Shown: positions 34,161-43,354, counted from the first letter of the stretch. The stretch is DNA of 64,000 bases from Neorhizobium petrolearium (GCF_017873175.1 NZ_JAGGJW010000012.1:210677-274676); one strand, 5' to 3'. Numbers and translations: made by a program. The notes: a model not told the origin generated them from the sequence alone.

Positions 34161-35261
34161 ATGCCGCAATCCGACCCGTCGACTCGATTGCCTCTCACGG
34201 AGTTGGCACGGTTTTCGCGCGAGGTGATTTCGGCCTCGGGCGCGGACCGTGCGACGGCCGACGCGGCTTCGCGCGCCATGATGCATGGCACGCGCCATGG
34301 CGTGGACAGTCACGGAATCCGCCTTCTTCCACATTACATAGAGGCCCTGGAAGGCGGTCGCGTGAACAGGCGCCCTAGCATCAAAATGCTGAACAGCTTC
34401 GGGGCGGCAAGGACACTCGATGCGGATCATGCCCATGGTGCGCTGGCGACCTACACGGCGATGGAGAATGCCATCGAATTGGCGCGCCGCTTTGGGCTTG
34501 GCGCCGTAGCCATCCGCAACACATCCCACTTCGGCCCGGCCGGGGCTTATTCCATCGAGGCGGCAAGACAAGGCTTTATAGGCCTTGTCTTCGCCAATTC
34601 CGACAGTTTCGTGCGGCTGCATGATGGGGCTGAGCGTTTTCACGGCACCAATCCGATCTCGGTTGCCGTGCCGACGACTGAGGCCAATCCATGGCTCTTG
34701 GACATGGCGACGAGTGCTGTGCCCTTCAATCGCGTTTTACTTTATCGCAGCCTCGGACATCCGCTTCCGAGTGCCGTTGCATCGGACGAGGATGGGAATG
34801 ATACCACCGACGCCAATCTGGTTGAGATGCTGGCGCCGCTTGGCGCTGAATTCGGCTTCAAGGGTGCCGGGCTCGCCGGGCTCGCCGAAATTTTCAGCGC
34901 GGTGATGACAGGCATGCGCCTGTCTTTCGAAATCGCTCCGATGGGAGGACCGGATTTTGCTGCCCCTCGGGAGATGGGTGCCTTTGTCCTGGCCATAAAA
35001 CCCGACGCCTTCGTGGATCGGGAGACGTTCGATCTGGGCATGCGGCGTTATCTGGAGCGGTTGTGGACATCGCGGGCTCGCCAAAGCGGGCAGGTGATGG
35101 CACCCGGTGACAGGGAATGGAAGGTCGCGGAGGAGCGCGAGCGGAACGGCGTGGCGTTGGACCCGGTGACGGCAACAGCGTTTGAAGAACTCAGCAAGCG
35201 CTACGGCGTCGCCTTTCCCCGCTGCGTGCTTAACCAACCTCGCGAGGAGACCGGATGCTAA
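34161..35261 (+). CDS. Ldh2/malate dehydrogenase-type NAD(P)-dependent oxidoreductase
   Basis: This 366-residue protein of the Ldh family 2 (YlbC, YiaK, ComC type) oxidises 2-hydroxy acids or reduces 2-keto acids and imines. The family signature HGVDSHGIRLLPHYIEALEGG is at about residues 48-68, followed by AIRNTSHFGPAGAYS, GTNPISVAVPT and GFKGAGLAGLAEIFSAVM. It starts MPQSDPST after GGGAGGAG; an upstream extension is not conserved. Divergent to the tandem GntR regulator and close to sugar-acid genes, it could act as a 2,3-diketogulonate reductase-like or 2-ketoacid reductase enzyme in the same pathway. Confidence 0.85.
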   Translation: MPQSDPSTRLPLTELARFSREVISASGADRATADAASRAMMHGTRHGVDSHGIRLLPHYIEALEGGRVNRRPSIKMLNSFGAARTLDADHAHGALATYTAMENAIELARRFGLGAVAIRNTSHFGPAGAYSIEAARQGFIGLVFANSDSFVRLHDGAERFHGTNPISVAVPTTEANPWLLDMATSAVPFNRVLLYRSLGHPLPSAVASDEDGNDTTDANLVEMLAPLGAEFGFKGAGLAGLAEIFSAVMTGMRLSFEIAPMGGPDFAAPREMGAFVLAIKPDAFVDRETFDLGMRRYLERLWTSRARQSGQVMAPGDREWKVAEERERNGVALDPVTATAFEELSKRYGVAFPRCVLNQPREETGC

Positions 35262-35287
35262 TCTTGCATTTCATCTTTTCCTTCTCC

Positions 35288-35316
35288 TTGACATAGAGCT
35301 GAATTAACTCATAGTA
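35288..35316 (+). promoter_or_regulatory. Candidate promoter of the regulator-TRAP-dehydratase operon
   Basis: TTGACA is followed by 17 bases and then ATAGTA, with CATAGT as the alternative -10 at 16 bases. The adjoining perfect operator begins 5 bp downstream, where a bound repressor would cover the transcription start. Confidence 0.45.
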
Positions 35317-35321
35317 GAAAT

Positions 35322-35340
35322 TGGTCAGACAATCTGACCA
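35322..35340. promoter_or_regulatory. Perfect 19-bp FadR-type GntR operator
   Basis: TGGTCAGACAATCTGACCA is a perfect inverted repeat (TGGTCAGA, CAA, TCTGACCA). It contains the GT-N-AC type core bound by FadR/UxuR-like GntR proteins. It lies 38 bp upstream of the FadR-type regulator gene, indicating autoregulation and control of the downstream TRAP and catabolic genes. Confidence 0.75.
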
Positions 35341-35378
35341 GTTGTGCATCAGAGGAGTGGTGCGCCTGGAGGAACTCG

Positions 35379-36092
35379 ATGTTCGTGGCTTTGGAGCCGC
35401 GCCGGCTTTATCGGCAGGTTGCGGAACAGATACGAGTGCTTATCGAGACGGGAGAGTTGAAGCCGGGCTCACGGCTTCCGGCCGAACGAGAGCTTGCGGA
35501 GCGTTTTGCTGTCTCCCGTCCGACGGTTCGCGAAGCTCTGATCGTGCTTGAGGTTGAAGGACATATCCAGATCCGGATGGGGTCCGGCGTCTACATCAGC
35601 AGCCGACCAAGGCAAGCCCTCGATATCCTGCCGAACGATGATACCGAAGGTCCTTTGGAGATCCTTCAGGCGCGCTGCCTGATCGAAAGCGGAATTGCGG
35701 AGGAAGCCGCGCGTCTTGTGACGCCTGCAGGCATTGCGCGTATCGATGCTATTCTGGAGCGTATGGAGCGATCGCTGAATGATGCCTCGGCTGCGCTTAT
35801 CTGCGACCGGGATTTTCACACGGCTATCGCGGACATCATCGGCAATTCGGCTCTGAAACATTTCGCCGGGCTGATTTACGATTCGCGGATGTCACCCTAC
35901 TTCAAGAAACTCGCCAGCTATTTCGAAGGTCCGCATACCTGGAAGTTGGCGCTTGAAGAGCATCGTACCATTCGTGACGCCATTGCAGCGGGTGATCCTG
36001 CCGCGGCGCGTGAGGCCATGCGGCGTCATCTGACGCTGGCGCAAAAGAGATTCTCGGAAAGCTTCGGGGAGGAGCCGACCAGAGAAGACTGA
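35379..36092 (+). CDS. GntR-family regulator, FadR/UxuR subfamily (FCD domain)
   Basis: This 237-residue repressor has a winged helix-turn-helix at about residues 9-75 (GSRLPAERELAERFAVSRP, TVREALIVLEVEGHIQIRMG) and a helical FCD ligand domain (LIESGIAEEAARLVTP, then FHTAIADIIGNSALKHF and EEHRTIRDAIAAGDPAAAREAM with metal-site histidines). GGAGGAACTCG precedes the ATG. It is first in a long plus-strand run with the TRAP transporter, an alcohol dehydrogenase and mannonate dehydratase. It probably responds to the sugar acid, or an intermediate, handled by these genes. Confidence 0.9.
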   Translation: MFVALEPRRLYRQVAEQIRVLIETGELKPGSRLPAERELAERFAVSRPTVREALIVLEVEGHIQIRMGSGVYISSRPRQALDILPNDDTEGPLEILQARCLIESGIAEEAARLVTPAGIARIDAILERMERSLNDASAALICDRDFHTAIADIIGNSALKHFAGLIYDSRMSPYFKKLASYFEGPHTWKLALEEHRTIRDAIAAGDPAAAREAMRRHLTLAQKRFSESFGEEPTRED

Positions 36093-36152
36093 TCGTTTCG
36101 CCATCCGGGCGCGCGGTCATCCAGAAAGTTCAGTTTCACCTAGGAGGAAAGA

Positions 36153-37127
36153 ATGAAACTCAAACTGACAACACTGTTGGGCGCAGCCGCGGTCAGCCTT
36201 GCCTCAACACTCTCTGCTCACGCAGAAACCGTGCTGAAGTGGGCCCATGTTTATGAGACCTCCGAGCCGTTCCACACGGATTCCGTATGGGCCGCGGAGG
36301 AGATCGCCAAGCGAACGGATGGCCGCTACAAAATCGAGGTCTATCCGGCGTCCCAACTCGGGAAGGAAGCCGACATCAACCAGGGCCTCAAGCTCGGTAC
36401 CGTGGACATCATCATTTCCGGTTCCAGTTTCGCGGCGCGCGATTACAAGCCAATCGGCGTCACCTATTATCCTTATATCTTCCGTGACCCCAGCCATCTT
36501 CTGGCCTACACGAAGAGCGACGTCTTCAAGACGCTGACAAAGGGCTATGAGGAAAAAACCGGCAACCATATCGTGGCCGTCAGCTACTACGGAACGCGCC
36601 ATACCACCTCGAACCGTCCGATCTCCAAATGCGCCGATATGGCAGGTTTGAAGATGCGCGTGCCGGACGTTCCGGCCTATCTGGCAATGCCACGTGCATG
36701 CGGCGCCAACACGACGCCGATCGCTTTCGCGGAAGTCTATCTGGCGCTTCAGAACGGGACCGTCGAAGCTCAGGAAAACCCCCTGACGACGATCGAGGCC
36801 AAGAAGTTCTATGAAGTCCAGAAGAACATCGTACTGACCGGTCATATCGTCGATCACCTCAACACCGTTATCTCCAAGACCCGCTGGGCAAGCCTCTCCG
36901 ACGAGGACAAGAAGATCTTCACGGACGTCATGCTCGAAGCTGCAGCCCGTACGACCAAGACCATCGAAGCGCGCGAGAAGGCGCTCGTTGATGAATTCAA
37001 GACGAAGGGGCTCACCGTCACCGAAATCGACAAGGCAGACTTCGAGAAGAACGTCGTCGAGAAAGTCAAGCTTGAAGACTTCGGCTACGAGAAGGCCGAT
37101 TGGGAAGCCATCCGCGCGATCAAGTGA
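36153..37127 (+). CDS. dctP: TRAP transporter substrate-binding protein DctP
   Basis: This 324-residue periplasmic protein has a Sec signal (LTTLLGAAAVSLASTLSAHA) cleaved near residue 24. It shows TRAP signatures: LKWAHVYETSEPFH, GRYKIEVYPASQLGKEAD, a conserved Arg-containing region GLKMRVPDVPAYL that should bind the carboxylate of the ligand, and FAEVYLALQNGTVEAQENP. AGGAGG lies upstream. The next two genes encode the membrane subunits. From the catabolic genes downstream, the ligand is probably a hexuronate or aldonate such as glucuronate, gulonate or mannonate. Confidence 0.93.
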   Translation: MKLKLTTLLGAAAVSLASTLSAHAETVLKWAHVYETSEPFHTDSVWAAEEIAKRTDGRYKIEVYPASQLGKEADINQGLKLGTVDIIISGSSFAARDYKPIGVTYYPYIFRDPSHLLAYTKSDVFKTLTKGYEEKTGNHIVAVSYYGTRHTTSNRPISKCADMAGLKMRVPDVPAYLAMPRACGANTTPIAFAEVYLALQNGTVEAQENPLTTIEAKKFYEVQKNIVLTGHIVDHLNTVISKTRWASLSDEDKKIFTDVMLEAAARTTKTIEAREKALVDEFKTKGLTVTEIDKADFEKNVVEKVKLEDFGYEKADWEAIRAIK

Positions 37128-37197
37128 TGATCCTCGCCCCGGCGCATTCGGTGCGTCGGGGCAACCTCCTGCAATCCTTATCAACGGAGACGATCCG

Positions 37198-37773
37198 ATG
37201 ACGGAGCATTCGCACGCGCCGATCAGCGTGGAAGAGATGGCGCATGCCTTTGAGGAAGAAGCCGCACCGGTTGATCTTTCTCCTTACGCGGTCGAGGACT
37301 GGGTGACGCTTACGGTCTTCTGGGGCATGGGGCTTGCCGTCTTTTTGCAATTCTTCACACGCTATGTGCTGAATGACAGCTTCGCCTGGACCGAGGAAAT
37401 TGCCGCCAACTGCCTCGTCGTCGTCGTTTTCCTTGGCTCGGTGATGTGCGTGCGAATGGTACGCCATATCCAGGTCGATCTACTCTACCGCTTCCTGCCG
37501 GGCAGGATTGTCAGAGCATTCGAAACCACTGTCGATGTCATCGCCATTGGCTTCTTCGCCTATGTCACATGGCTGATGTGGCGATATCTCGAGATTGTCG
37601 GCGACGAGCGGATGGTCACAGTCGACCTGCCGCGCGGCATTGTTTTCTATACGGTCTTCGCAGCCTTTGCGCTGATGTTTCTTCGCTCCCTGCAAAACCT
37701 GATCCGGGATCTGACAGGCACCAAATCGGTGCGCGAGCAGGCGCAGGAGAATATCAGCGCGGGGGGAATCTGA
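37198..37773 (+). CDS. dctQ: TRAP transporter small permease DctQ
   Basis: This 191-residue membrane protein has about four transmembrane segments (VTLTVFWGMGLAVFLQFF, NCLVVVVFLGSVMCV, VDVIAIGFFAYVTWLM, VFYTVFAAFALMFL). The DctQ motif RYVLNDSFAWTEEIA is at about residues 58-72. A soluble 35-residue N-terminus is Glu-rich. GGAGA sits eight bases before the ATG; the frame is open upstream within dctP but that part is not conserved. It ends two bases before the dctM start. Confidence 0.9.
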   Translation: MTEHSHAPISVEEMAHAFEEEAAPVDLSPYAVEDWVTLTVFWGMGLAVFLQFFTRYVLNDSFAWTEEIAANCLVVVVFLGSVMCVRMVRHIQVDLLYRFLPGRIVRAFETTVDVIAIGFFAYVTWLMWRYLEIVGDERMVTVDLPRGIVFYTVFAAFALMFLRSLQNLIRDLTGTKSVREQAQENISAGGI

Positions 37774-37775
37774 GC

Positions 37776-39182
37776 ATGCTTCTTCTTCTCGGATCATTCC
37801 TGTTGCTTCTGATTATCGGCACACCGGTTGCCGTCTCCATGGCGGTTGCCTCGTTGCTCTACCTGGTGATTTATGGGGTCGCGCCGGACATCATCGCAGC
37901 CCAGCGCATGATCGCCGGCGTCGAGAGTTTCCCGCTGATTGCGGTTCCGTTCTTCATCCTTGCCGGCAACCTCATGAATATTGCCGGCGTTACCGGACGC
38001 ATCTACCGCTTTGCGCTTGCACTGGTGGGCTGGATGAAAGGGGGCCTGGCGCAGGTCAATATCATCGGATCGGTCGTCTTTTCCGGCATGTCCGGAACGG
38101 CGCTGGCCGATGCCGCCGGCATCGGCACGATCGAAATCAAGGCCATGAAGGACCACGGCTATCCGGTTGAAGCAGCGGTCGGCGTCACCGCGGCTTCGGC
38201 AACGCTCGGCCCCATCTTTCCGCCATCGTTGCCCTTCGTCATCTATGGCATGATGGCCAATGCCTCGATCGGGGCGCTGTTCATGGCGGGCATCATTCCC
38301 GGCGTTGTCATGACCGTGCTGATGATGGTGACGGTCTATATCTTCGCCAGACGCAAGGGCTGGGGCTCGGATACGCCATTCGAACTGAAGCAGTTGCTGG
38401 GTGCTTCGCTCGAAGTGCTGATTGTGCTTGCCTTTCCCGCTGTCATCTACCTGATGATCCTCGCTGGCCTGTCGATCAATATTGCGGTGCTGATTGGGCT
38501 CGCGCTTCTTGTCGCTCTCGATTGGTATTTTGATTTTTCCGCGGTCATGGCGCTGATGACGCCGGTCCTCTTGATCGGTGGCATGACCATGGGTTGGTTC
38601 ACGCCCACGGAAGCTGCCGTGGCTGCGGTACTCTGGTCACTGTTTCTCGGTCTCGTGCGCTATCGCACGATGACGCTGCGGACGCTCGCCAAGGCGTCTT
38701 TCGACACGATCGAAACCACCGCTTCGGTCCTGTTCATCGTCACGGCGGCATCCATCTTCGCATGGCTGCTGACAGTCAGCCAGGCCGCGCAACTGTTCTC
38801 CGATTTCCTGTTCGGCCTGACGGATAACTGGTGGACCTTCCTTCTCATCGTCAACATCCTGCTGCTGATCGTCGGAGCCTTCCTCGATACCATCGCTGCC
38901 ATCAGCATCCTTGTCCCTATCCTGATGCCGGTTGCAGCACGCTACGGAATTGATCCGGTTCATCTTGGCTTGATCATCACCTTGAATTTGATGATTGGCC
39001 TTCTAACGCCTCCGGTCGGTATGGTGCTCTTCGTACTCTCCCGCATCTCGAAGCTGTCCGTCGAGCGCACGACACTCGCGATCCTGCCGTGGATGATCCC
39101 GCTGTTCATAGCGCTTGCTCTGATCACCTTCGTACCGGCCATTACCCTTTGGCTGCCTACGCTGCTGGGTCTCATCCGATAG
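37776..39182 (+). CDS. dctM: TRAP transporter large permease DctM
   Basis: This 468-residue protein has about 12 hydrophobic segments starting MLLLLGSFLLLLIIGTPVAV. Family motifs include FPLIAVPFFILAGNLMNIAG, VFSGMSGTALADAAGIG, ASATLGPIFPPSLPFVIYG and LGLIITLNLMIGLLTPPVGM. It couples sodium- or proton-driven uptake to the DctP binding protein. It starts immediately after the dctQ stop. A 57-bp gap precedes the next gene, so the operon likely continues. Confidence 0.93.
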   Translation: MLLLLGSFLLLLIIGTPVAVSMAVASLLYLVIYGVAPDIIAAQRMIAGVESFPLIAVPFFILAGNLMNIAGVTGRIYRFALALVGWMKGGLAQVNIIGSVVFSGMSGTALADAAGIGTIEIKAMKDHGYPVEAAVGVTAASATLGPIFPPSLPFVIYGMMANASIGALFMAGIIPGVVMTVLMMVTVYIFARRKGWGSDTPFELKQLLGASLEVLIVLAFPAVIYLMILAGLSINIAVLIGLALLVALDWYFDFSAVMALMTPVLLIGGMTMGWFTPTEAAVAAVLWSLFLGLVRYRTMTLRTLAKASFDTIETTASVLFIVTAASIFAWLLTVSQAAQLFSDFLFGLTDNWWTFLLIVNILLLIVGAFLDTIAAISILVPILMPVAARYGIDPVHLGLIITLNLMIGLLTPPVGMVLFVLSRISKLSVERTTLAILPWMIPLFIALALITFVPAITLWLPTLLGLIR

Positions 39183-39239
39183 GTATTCGGTCCGCTTCCG
39201 GTGGACCAAGCATTTTCTTGAACGAAAGGCATCAAAGCG

Positions 39240-40310
39240 ATGCAAACGCGTGTTGCCCGACTTCACGCCCGGCGTGATTTGAGAGTGGAAACGTTTGAAT
39301 ATGCTGACCCTCGGCCCGGCGAGGTCCTTCTCGTCATGGCGGCGGGCGGTATCTGCGGCTCTGACCTTCACTACTATCAGGATGGCGGATTCGGTCCGGT
39401 GCGGGTTCGCGAACCCATCATCGCCGGGCACGAAGCCTCAGGTTTTGTTCAAATCTTGGGCGAGGGCGTCATCGGGCTCGAAATCGGGGAACTCGTGGCG
39501 GTTAACCCCTCGCAGCCTTGTGGCCAGTGTCGGTATTGCCGGATCGGGCAGCCGATCCATTGCCTCGAAATGCGTTTCATGGGCTCGGCCATGCGTTTGC
39601 CGCACGAAAACGGCATGTTTCGGGAAAAGCTAATCGTCCGGGCCACGCAGTGCCATCCGGTGGGCAATGGCGTCTCGGCAGGAGAGGCCGCCTGTGCGGA
39701 ACCTTTGGCCGTCTGTCTGCATGCTGTCGCCCAGGCAGGCGATCTGTCCGGCAAGAAAGTGCTGGTAACCGGTGCCGGCCCGATCGGGTTACTGACGGTT
39801 GCGGCCACCCGACACGCCGGTGCCGCCGAAATTGTCGTGACGGATTTGACTGATGCTGCTCTTTCCAGGGCGCCGGCTATGGGTGCAACTCGGACAATCA
39901 ACGTTGCGGCCGATCCGGACGGGTTGCAGCCTTTTCAAGAGAACAAGGGCAGCTTTGACGTGGTTTTCGATTGCTCGGCGGCCGGGCCGGCGTTGCGCTC
40001 CGCCTTTGCCGCGATCAAACCGCGAGGAACGATCGTTCAGGTCGGCGTTACCGGCGACATGACAATCCCGCTGAACGCTCTCGTCGGCAAGGAGATCGTC
40101 TGGCGGGGGTCGCAGCGGTTCCATGATGAATTCGCGCAAGCGGTGGGATTGATCGCGACGCGGCGTATCGATGTGCGGCCGATCATTTCCCACACGTTTC
40201 CGCTCGATCAGGTCGTCGAGGCTTTCGATCAGGCCGGGGACCGGTCGACGGCCTGCAAGGTGCAGATCACTTTCAAACAATCAAACCAGGTTTTGAAGGA
40301 CGAGATATGA
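39240..40310 (+). CDS. Zinc-dependent alcohol dehydrogenase, L-idonate/L-gulonate 5-dehydrogenase-like
   Basis: This 356-residue medium-chain dehydrogenase has catalytic zinc ligands in GGICGSDLHYYQDGGFGPVRV and AGHEASG. The structural zinc cysteines are in NPSQPCGQCRYCRIGQPIHC. The NAD-binding motif is VTGAGPIGLLTVAATRHAGA near residue 177. The HYYQDGGFGPVRVREP stretch resembles L-idonate 5-dehydrogenase IdnD and the related L-gulonate 5-dehydrogenases, which give 5-ketogluconate and fructuronate respectively. Because uxuA overlaps it by 4 nt (ATGA), a route through fructuronate and mannonate is the more attractive inference. Confidence 0.86.
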   Translation: MQTRVARLHARRDLRVETFEYADPRPGEVLLVMAAGGICGSDLHYYQDGGFGPVRVREPIIAGHEASGFVQILGEGVIGLEIGELVAVNPSQPCGQCRYCRIGQPIHCLEMRFMGSAMRLPHENGMFREKLIVRATQCHPVGNGVSAGEAACAEPLAVCLHAVAQAGDLSGKKVLVTGAGPIGLLTVAATRHAGAAEIVVTDLTDAALSRAPAMGATRTINVAADPDGLQPFQENKGSFDVVFDCSAAGPALRSAFAAIKPRGTIVQVGVTGDMTIPLNALVGKEIVWRGSQRFHDEFAQAVGLIATRRIDVRPIISHTFPLDQVVEAFDQAGDRSTACKVQITFKQSNQVLKDEI

Positions 40311-41506
40311 GACATACATGGCGCTGGTTCGGCCCGATCGACAAGGTGACCGTGCGCGATGCGGCACAGGCTGGCGCGGAAGGTATCGTCAGCGCGCTGC
40401 ACCATATCGCAACCGGTGAGGCCTGGCCGGTTGACGAGATTGCCAAACGACACGAGCAAATCAAGGCCGGCGGGCTGGTATGGGACGTGGTGGAAAGCGT
40501 TCCGGTCTCCGAGGATATCAAGACGCAAACCGGCGACTGGAGACGTCACATTGCCAATTGGCAGGAGACCTTACGGCGTCTCTCTGCCTCCGGAATTCGC
40601 ACCGTCTGCTATAATTTCATGCCCGTCTTGGATTGGACGCGGACGGACCTGCGCTGGGAAACACGCTACGGCGCAAAGGCGATGCGCTTCGATCTGGTCG
40701 ATTTTGCCGCTTTCGACATCCATATTCTCAAACGTCCGGAGGCGGCTTGCGATTATCCGGAATGGCTGCAGGACGAAGCAGCGCGGGGTTTCGCCGGGAT
40801 GGCGGATGCGAAGATTGCTGCGCTTGGCAAAAACATCGGTGCGGGACTGCCGGGCTCGGCGGATGGCTACACCTTGGACCAGTTGCTTGAGAAGCTTCGC
40901 TCCTATCAGGGTATTAATCGGGAACGGCTACAGCAAAATCTTGTCGATTTTCTCTCAGAGGTCGTCCCGGTGGCGGAGGAGGTCGGCATCAATATCTGCG
41001 CACATGGTGATGATCCGCCCTGGCCGCTCCTTGGTCTGCCGCGTATCCTGTCGACCGAGACCGACTACGCCCATATGCTGGAGCAGGTCAGCAGCCGGGC
41101 AAATGGCGTGACGCTCTGCACGGGTTCGCTGGGGGCGCGAGCAGATAACGATCTGCCCTTCATCGCCACCCGCTTTGCCGACCGCATCCACTTCGTCCAC
41201 CTGCGTAACGTAACCCGGGATACCGACACCGTTCCCTGCTCCTTCTTCGAGGATGAGCATCTGGAAGGCGGAACGGATATGGTCGCCGTTATCGCCGCAC
41301 TGCTATCGGAAGAGGCGAGACGTCGCGAAGAAGGTCGGGAGGATCACCTCATACCCATGCGGCCGGATCACGGACAGGAGATTCTCGACGACCTGACACG
41401 CGGTGCGCAACCCGGCTATCCCGCCATCGGGCGTCTTAAAGGCCTGGCGGAGCTTCGGGGCATCGAACGAACCTTGAGGCATGCCCGCTACGGCCTTGGA
41501 GCATGA
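40307..41506 (+). CDS. uxuA: Mannonate dehydratase
   Basis: This 399-residue protein converts D-mannonate to 2-keto-3-deoxygluconate. It matches UxuA from the start (TWRWFGPIDKVTVRDAAQAG) through CYNFMPVLDWTRTDL, the metal-site region INICAHGDDPPWPLLGLPR, TLCTGSLGARADND and FVHLRNVTRD to MRPDHGQ near the C-terminus. Length is normal. It ends the sugar-acid operon. Mannonate oxidoreductase (UxuB) and KDG kinase/aldolase are not in the window and would have to be supplied elsewhere. Confidence 0.94.
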   Translation: MRHTWRWFGPIDKVTVRDAAQAGAEGIVSALHHIATGEAWPVDEIAKRHEQIKAGGLVWDVVESVPVSEDIKTQTGDWRRHIANWQETLRRLSASGIRTVCYNFMPVLDWTRTDLRWETRYGAKAMRFDLVDFAAFDIHILKRPEAACDYPEWLQDEAARGFAGMADAKIAALGKNIGAGLPGSADGYTLDQLLEKLRSYQGINRERLQQNLVDFLSEVVPVAEEVGINICAHGDDPPWPLLGLPRILSTETDYAHMLEQVSSRANGVTLCTGSLGARADNDLPFIATRFADRIHFVHLRNVTRDTDTVPCSFFEDEHLEGGTDMVAVIAALLSEEARRREEGREDHLIPMRPDHGQEILDDLTRGAQPGYPAIGRLKGLAELRGIERTLRHARYGLGA

Positions 41507-41711
41507 CGATGAACCGCATGTCCGACAATGCCGACGGGCGCTTTTGTTTTGGTTTCGCCCACTACGCATGATCGAAAGAGGCTGAAGCCTGTGCTTATCC
41601 TCATCCGAAAGAGCGTTGCCTTAACCTGCGTGGGTACGCAAATTGGTGGGGCGATGGTTCTTACTATGCGGCGATCGACAAGCGGTTTTGCGTCCGAAAC
41701 CTAGCCACAGT

Positions 41712-42452
41712 CTATGACGACTGCGACGGGGTAAAAGCGGCGACAAGTTGGTGGCGGTCGCCCGGATAGGTAAGGCGAACCTGGGTAATGTGCTGGTCCG
41801 CGGTCCAGGTGCGGCGCTCGATGACCAGGCAGGCCGCGCCGGCCGCGATGCCGAGGGCCGCGGCGATCTCCGGTTCGGCCGACACGGCGCTGATGCGGTT
41901 TTCGGCCGCACTCCACGGCACCTTGCGCAAAAGCCATGTGCCAGGCCCTATATTGTCGTCAAACATTTCGTTTTCCGCTTCCGGCACCGCCCTCAGGCTG
42001 ATCAGGCGATCCTCGTGGCAGAAAGGCCGGCGACCGGCATAGTGGCAACCGGTCACGGCGAGAACGCGGGCACGGGGCGGCAGGTCCAGCCGATTGCGGT
42101 CCTCCGCGCGGGCAACGCGCAGTGTCCGGCCTTGCGGCCGCCAGGCGTAGGCAAGCCCGAGCGCCTCCACCTCATGGCGGATGTCTTGAATCTCCAACAC
42201 CGCCGATTGCACCTGCGGATAGGCGACGAAGCTGCCGGAACGACGGCGGCGCTCGATCAGCCCGCGTCGCACAAGATCGCCCAGCGCCTTGGAGACCGTC
42301 ATCCGCGAGCAGCCATATTGCAGCGTGAATTCGTGCTCAAAGGGAATACGGTGGCCAGGCGGCCATTCGCCGGACAGGATGCGGTTCTCAACATCGGCGA
42401 GAATCCGGTGGTGCAGCGTCGTATCCGGCGTCTTCTCCACCCGTTCGTCCAT
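41712..42452 (-). CDS. hutC: Histidine utilization repressor HutC
   Basis: This 246-residue GntR/UTRA regulator has a winged helix-turn-helix at about residues 13-77 (GHRIPFEHEFTLQYGCSRMTV, SKALGDLVRRGLIERRRRSG) and a UTRA domain (VLAVTGCHYAGRRPFCHEDRLI, ACLVIERRTWTADQHITQVRL). In known systems HutC represses hut genes and is released by urocanate. It ends the minus-strand hut/importer block, 113 bp after the ATPase gene. The candidate operator lies between hutI and hutF. The 205 bp between it and the convergent uxuA hold nothing I can identify. Confidence 0.92.
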   Translation of the reverse strand: MDERVEKTPDTTLHHRILADVENRILSGEWPPGHRIPFEHEFTLQYGCSRMTVSKALGDLVRRGLIERRRRSGSFVAYPQVQSAVLEIQDIRHEVEALGLAYAWRPQGRTLRVARAEDRNRLDLPPRARVLAVTGCHYAGRRPFCHEDRLISLRAVPEAENEMFDDNIGPGTWLLRKVPWSAAENRISAVSAEPEIAAALGIAAGAACLVIERRTWTADQHITQVRLTYPGDRHQLVAAFTPSQSS

Positions 42453-42565
42453 TGGCCTACCTTCGCATCACGCAATCCCCGGAAAGCCCGTCAACACCTT
42501 CCCGGGAAACCTTTTCAAGCATTTGTCGCCGAAACCCGCTCGCGGAAATGCTCTGTCCACGTGCC

Positions 42566-43354
42566 CTAGCCATCCGTTGCCGCCATGATCGCTTCGGAGC
42601 GGATTTCCTCCGTCAGCTTCAGGCGAAGCGCGGAGAATTCCGGGCTGGATTTGACCGTATAGTGACGCGGATGCGGCAGGTCTACAGGGGTGATCGATTT
42701 GATGCGGCCCGGTCGCGCGGTCATTGTGACGACGCGGGAGGCCATGAACACGGCTTCTTCGATGTCGTGGGTCACGAAGATCACCGTCTTTACCTCGCGC
42801 TCCCATATCCCGAGCAGCAATTCCTGCATGAGGCCGCGTGTCTGGTTGTCGAGTGCGCCGAAGGGTTCGTCGAGAAGCAGGATGCGCGGATTGTTGGCGA
42901 GCGCGCGGGCGATCGCCGTGCGCTGTTGCATGCCGCCGGAAAGTTGCTTCGGCCAATGGTTCTCGAAGCCGCGCAGGCCGACCTTGTCGATATAACTGTC
43001 GACGATCTCCCATTTCTCCCTCTCGGCCACGCCTTTTTCCCTCAGGCCGAATGCGACATTGTCGCGGATCGTGAGCCACGGAAACAGCGTGTAGGACTGG
43101 AAGACCATGCCGCGATCGGCGCCTGGCCCGGTGACCGGCTGGCCGGCCAGCGTGACCGAACCGGTCGTCGGCCGGTCCAGGCCGGCGACGATGCGAAGGA
43201 GCGTTGACTTGCCGCAGCCGGAAGGGCCGAGGATGGTGACAAAGTCGTTGCGCGGAATCTCTAGGTCGGTCGGTTGCAGCGCCGTGACCGGCTGGCCGCT
43301 ATTGACGCCCGGAAAGACGCGGGAGACGTTGGAGATGACGAGTTCGGCGCTCAT
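42566..43354 (-). CDS. NitT/TauT-type ABC transporter ATPase in the hut cluster
   Basis: This 262-residue ATPase has Walker A GPSGCGKSTLLRIVAG near residues 43-58, Q-loop MVFQSYTLFPWLT, signature LSGGMQQRTAIARALANNP, Walker B ILLLDEPFGALD and the switch histidine in FVTHDIEEAV. The N-terminal SRVFPGVNSGQPVTAL and the general pattern fit the nitrate/taurine/aliphatic-sulfonate class. It overlaps the permease stop by 4 nt. Lying between hutD and hutC, it probably imports histidine, urocanate or a precursor; this class is not the histidine transporter usually described in hut loci. Confidence 0.9.
   Translation of the reverse strand: MSAELVISNVSRVFPGVNSGQPVTALQPTDLEIPRNDFVTILGPSGCGKSTLLRIVAGLDRPTTGSVTLAGQPVTGPGADRGMVFQSYTLFPWLTIRDNVAFGLREKGVAEREKWEIVDSYIDKVGLRGFENHWPKQLSGGMQQRTAIARALANNPRILLLDEPFGALDNQTRGLMQELLLGIWEREVKTVIFVTHDIEEAVFMASRVVTMTARPGRIKSITPVDLPHPRHYTVKSSPEFSALRLKLTEEIRSEAIMAATDG

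Noticed and set aside
41507..41711. Possible gene remnant between uxuA and hutC
   Set aside because: One frame gives a short readable stretch (NWWGDGSYYAAIDKRF), but I recognise no family and there is no start or ribosome site.
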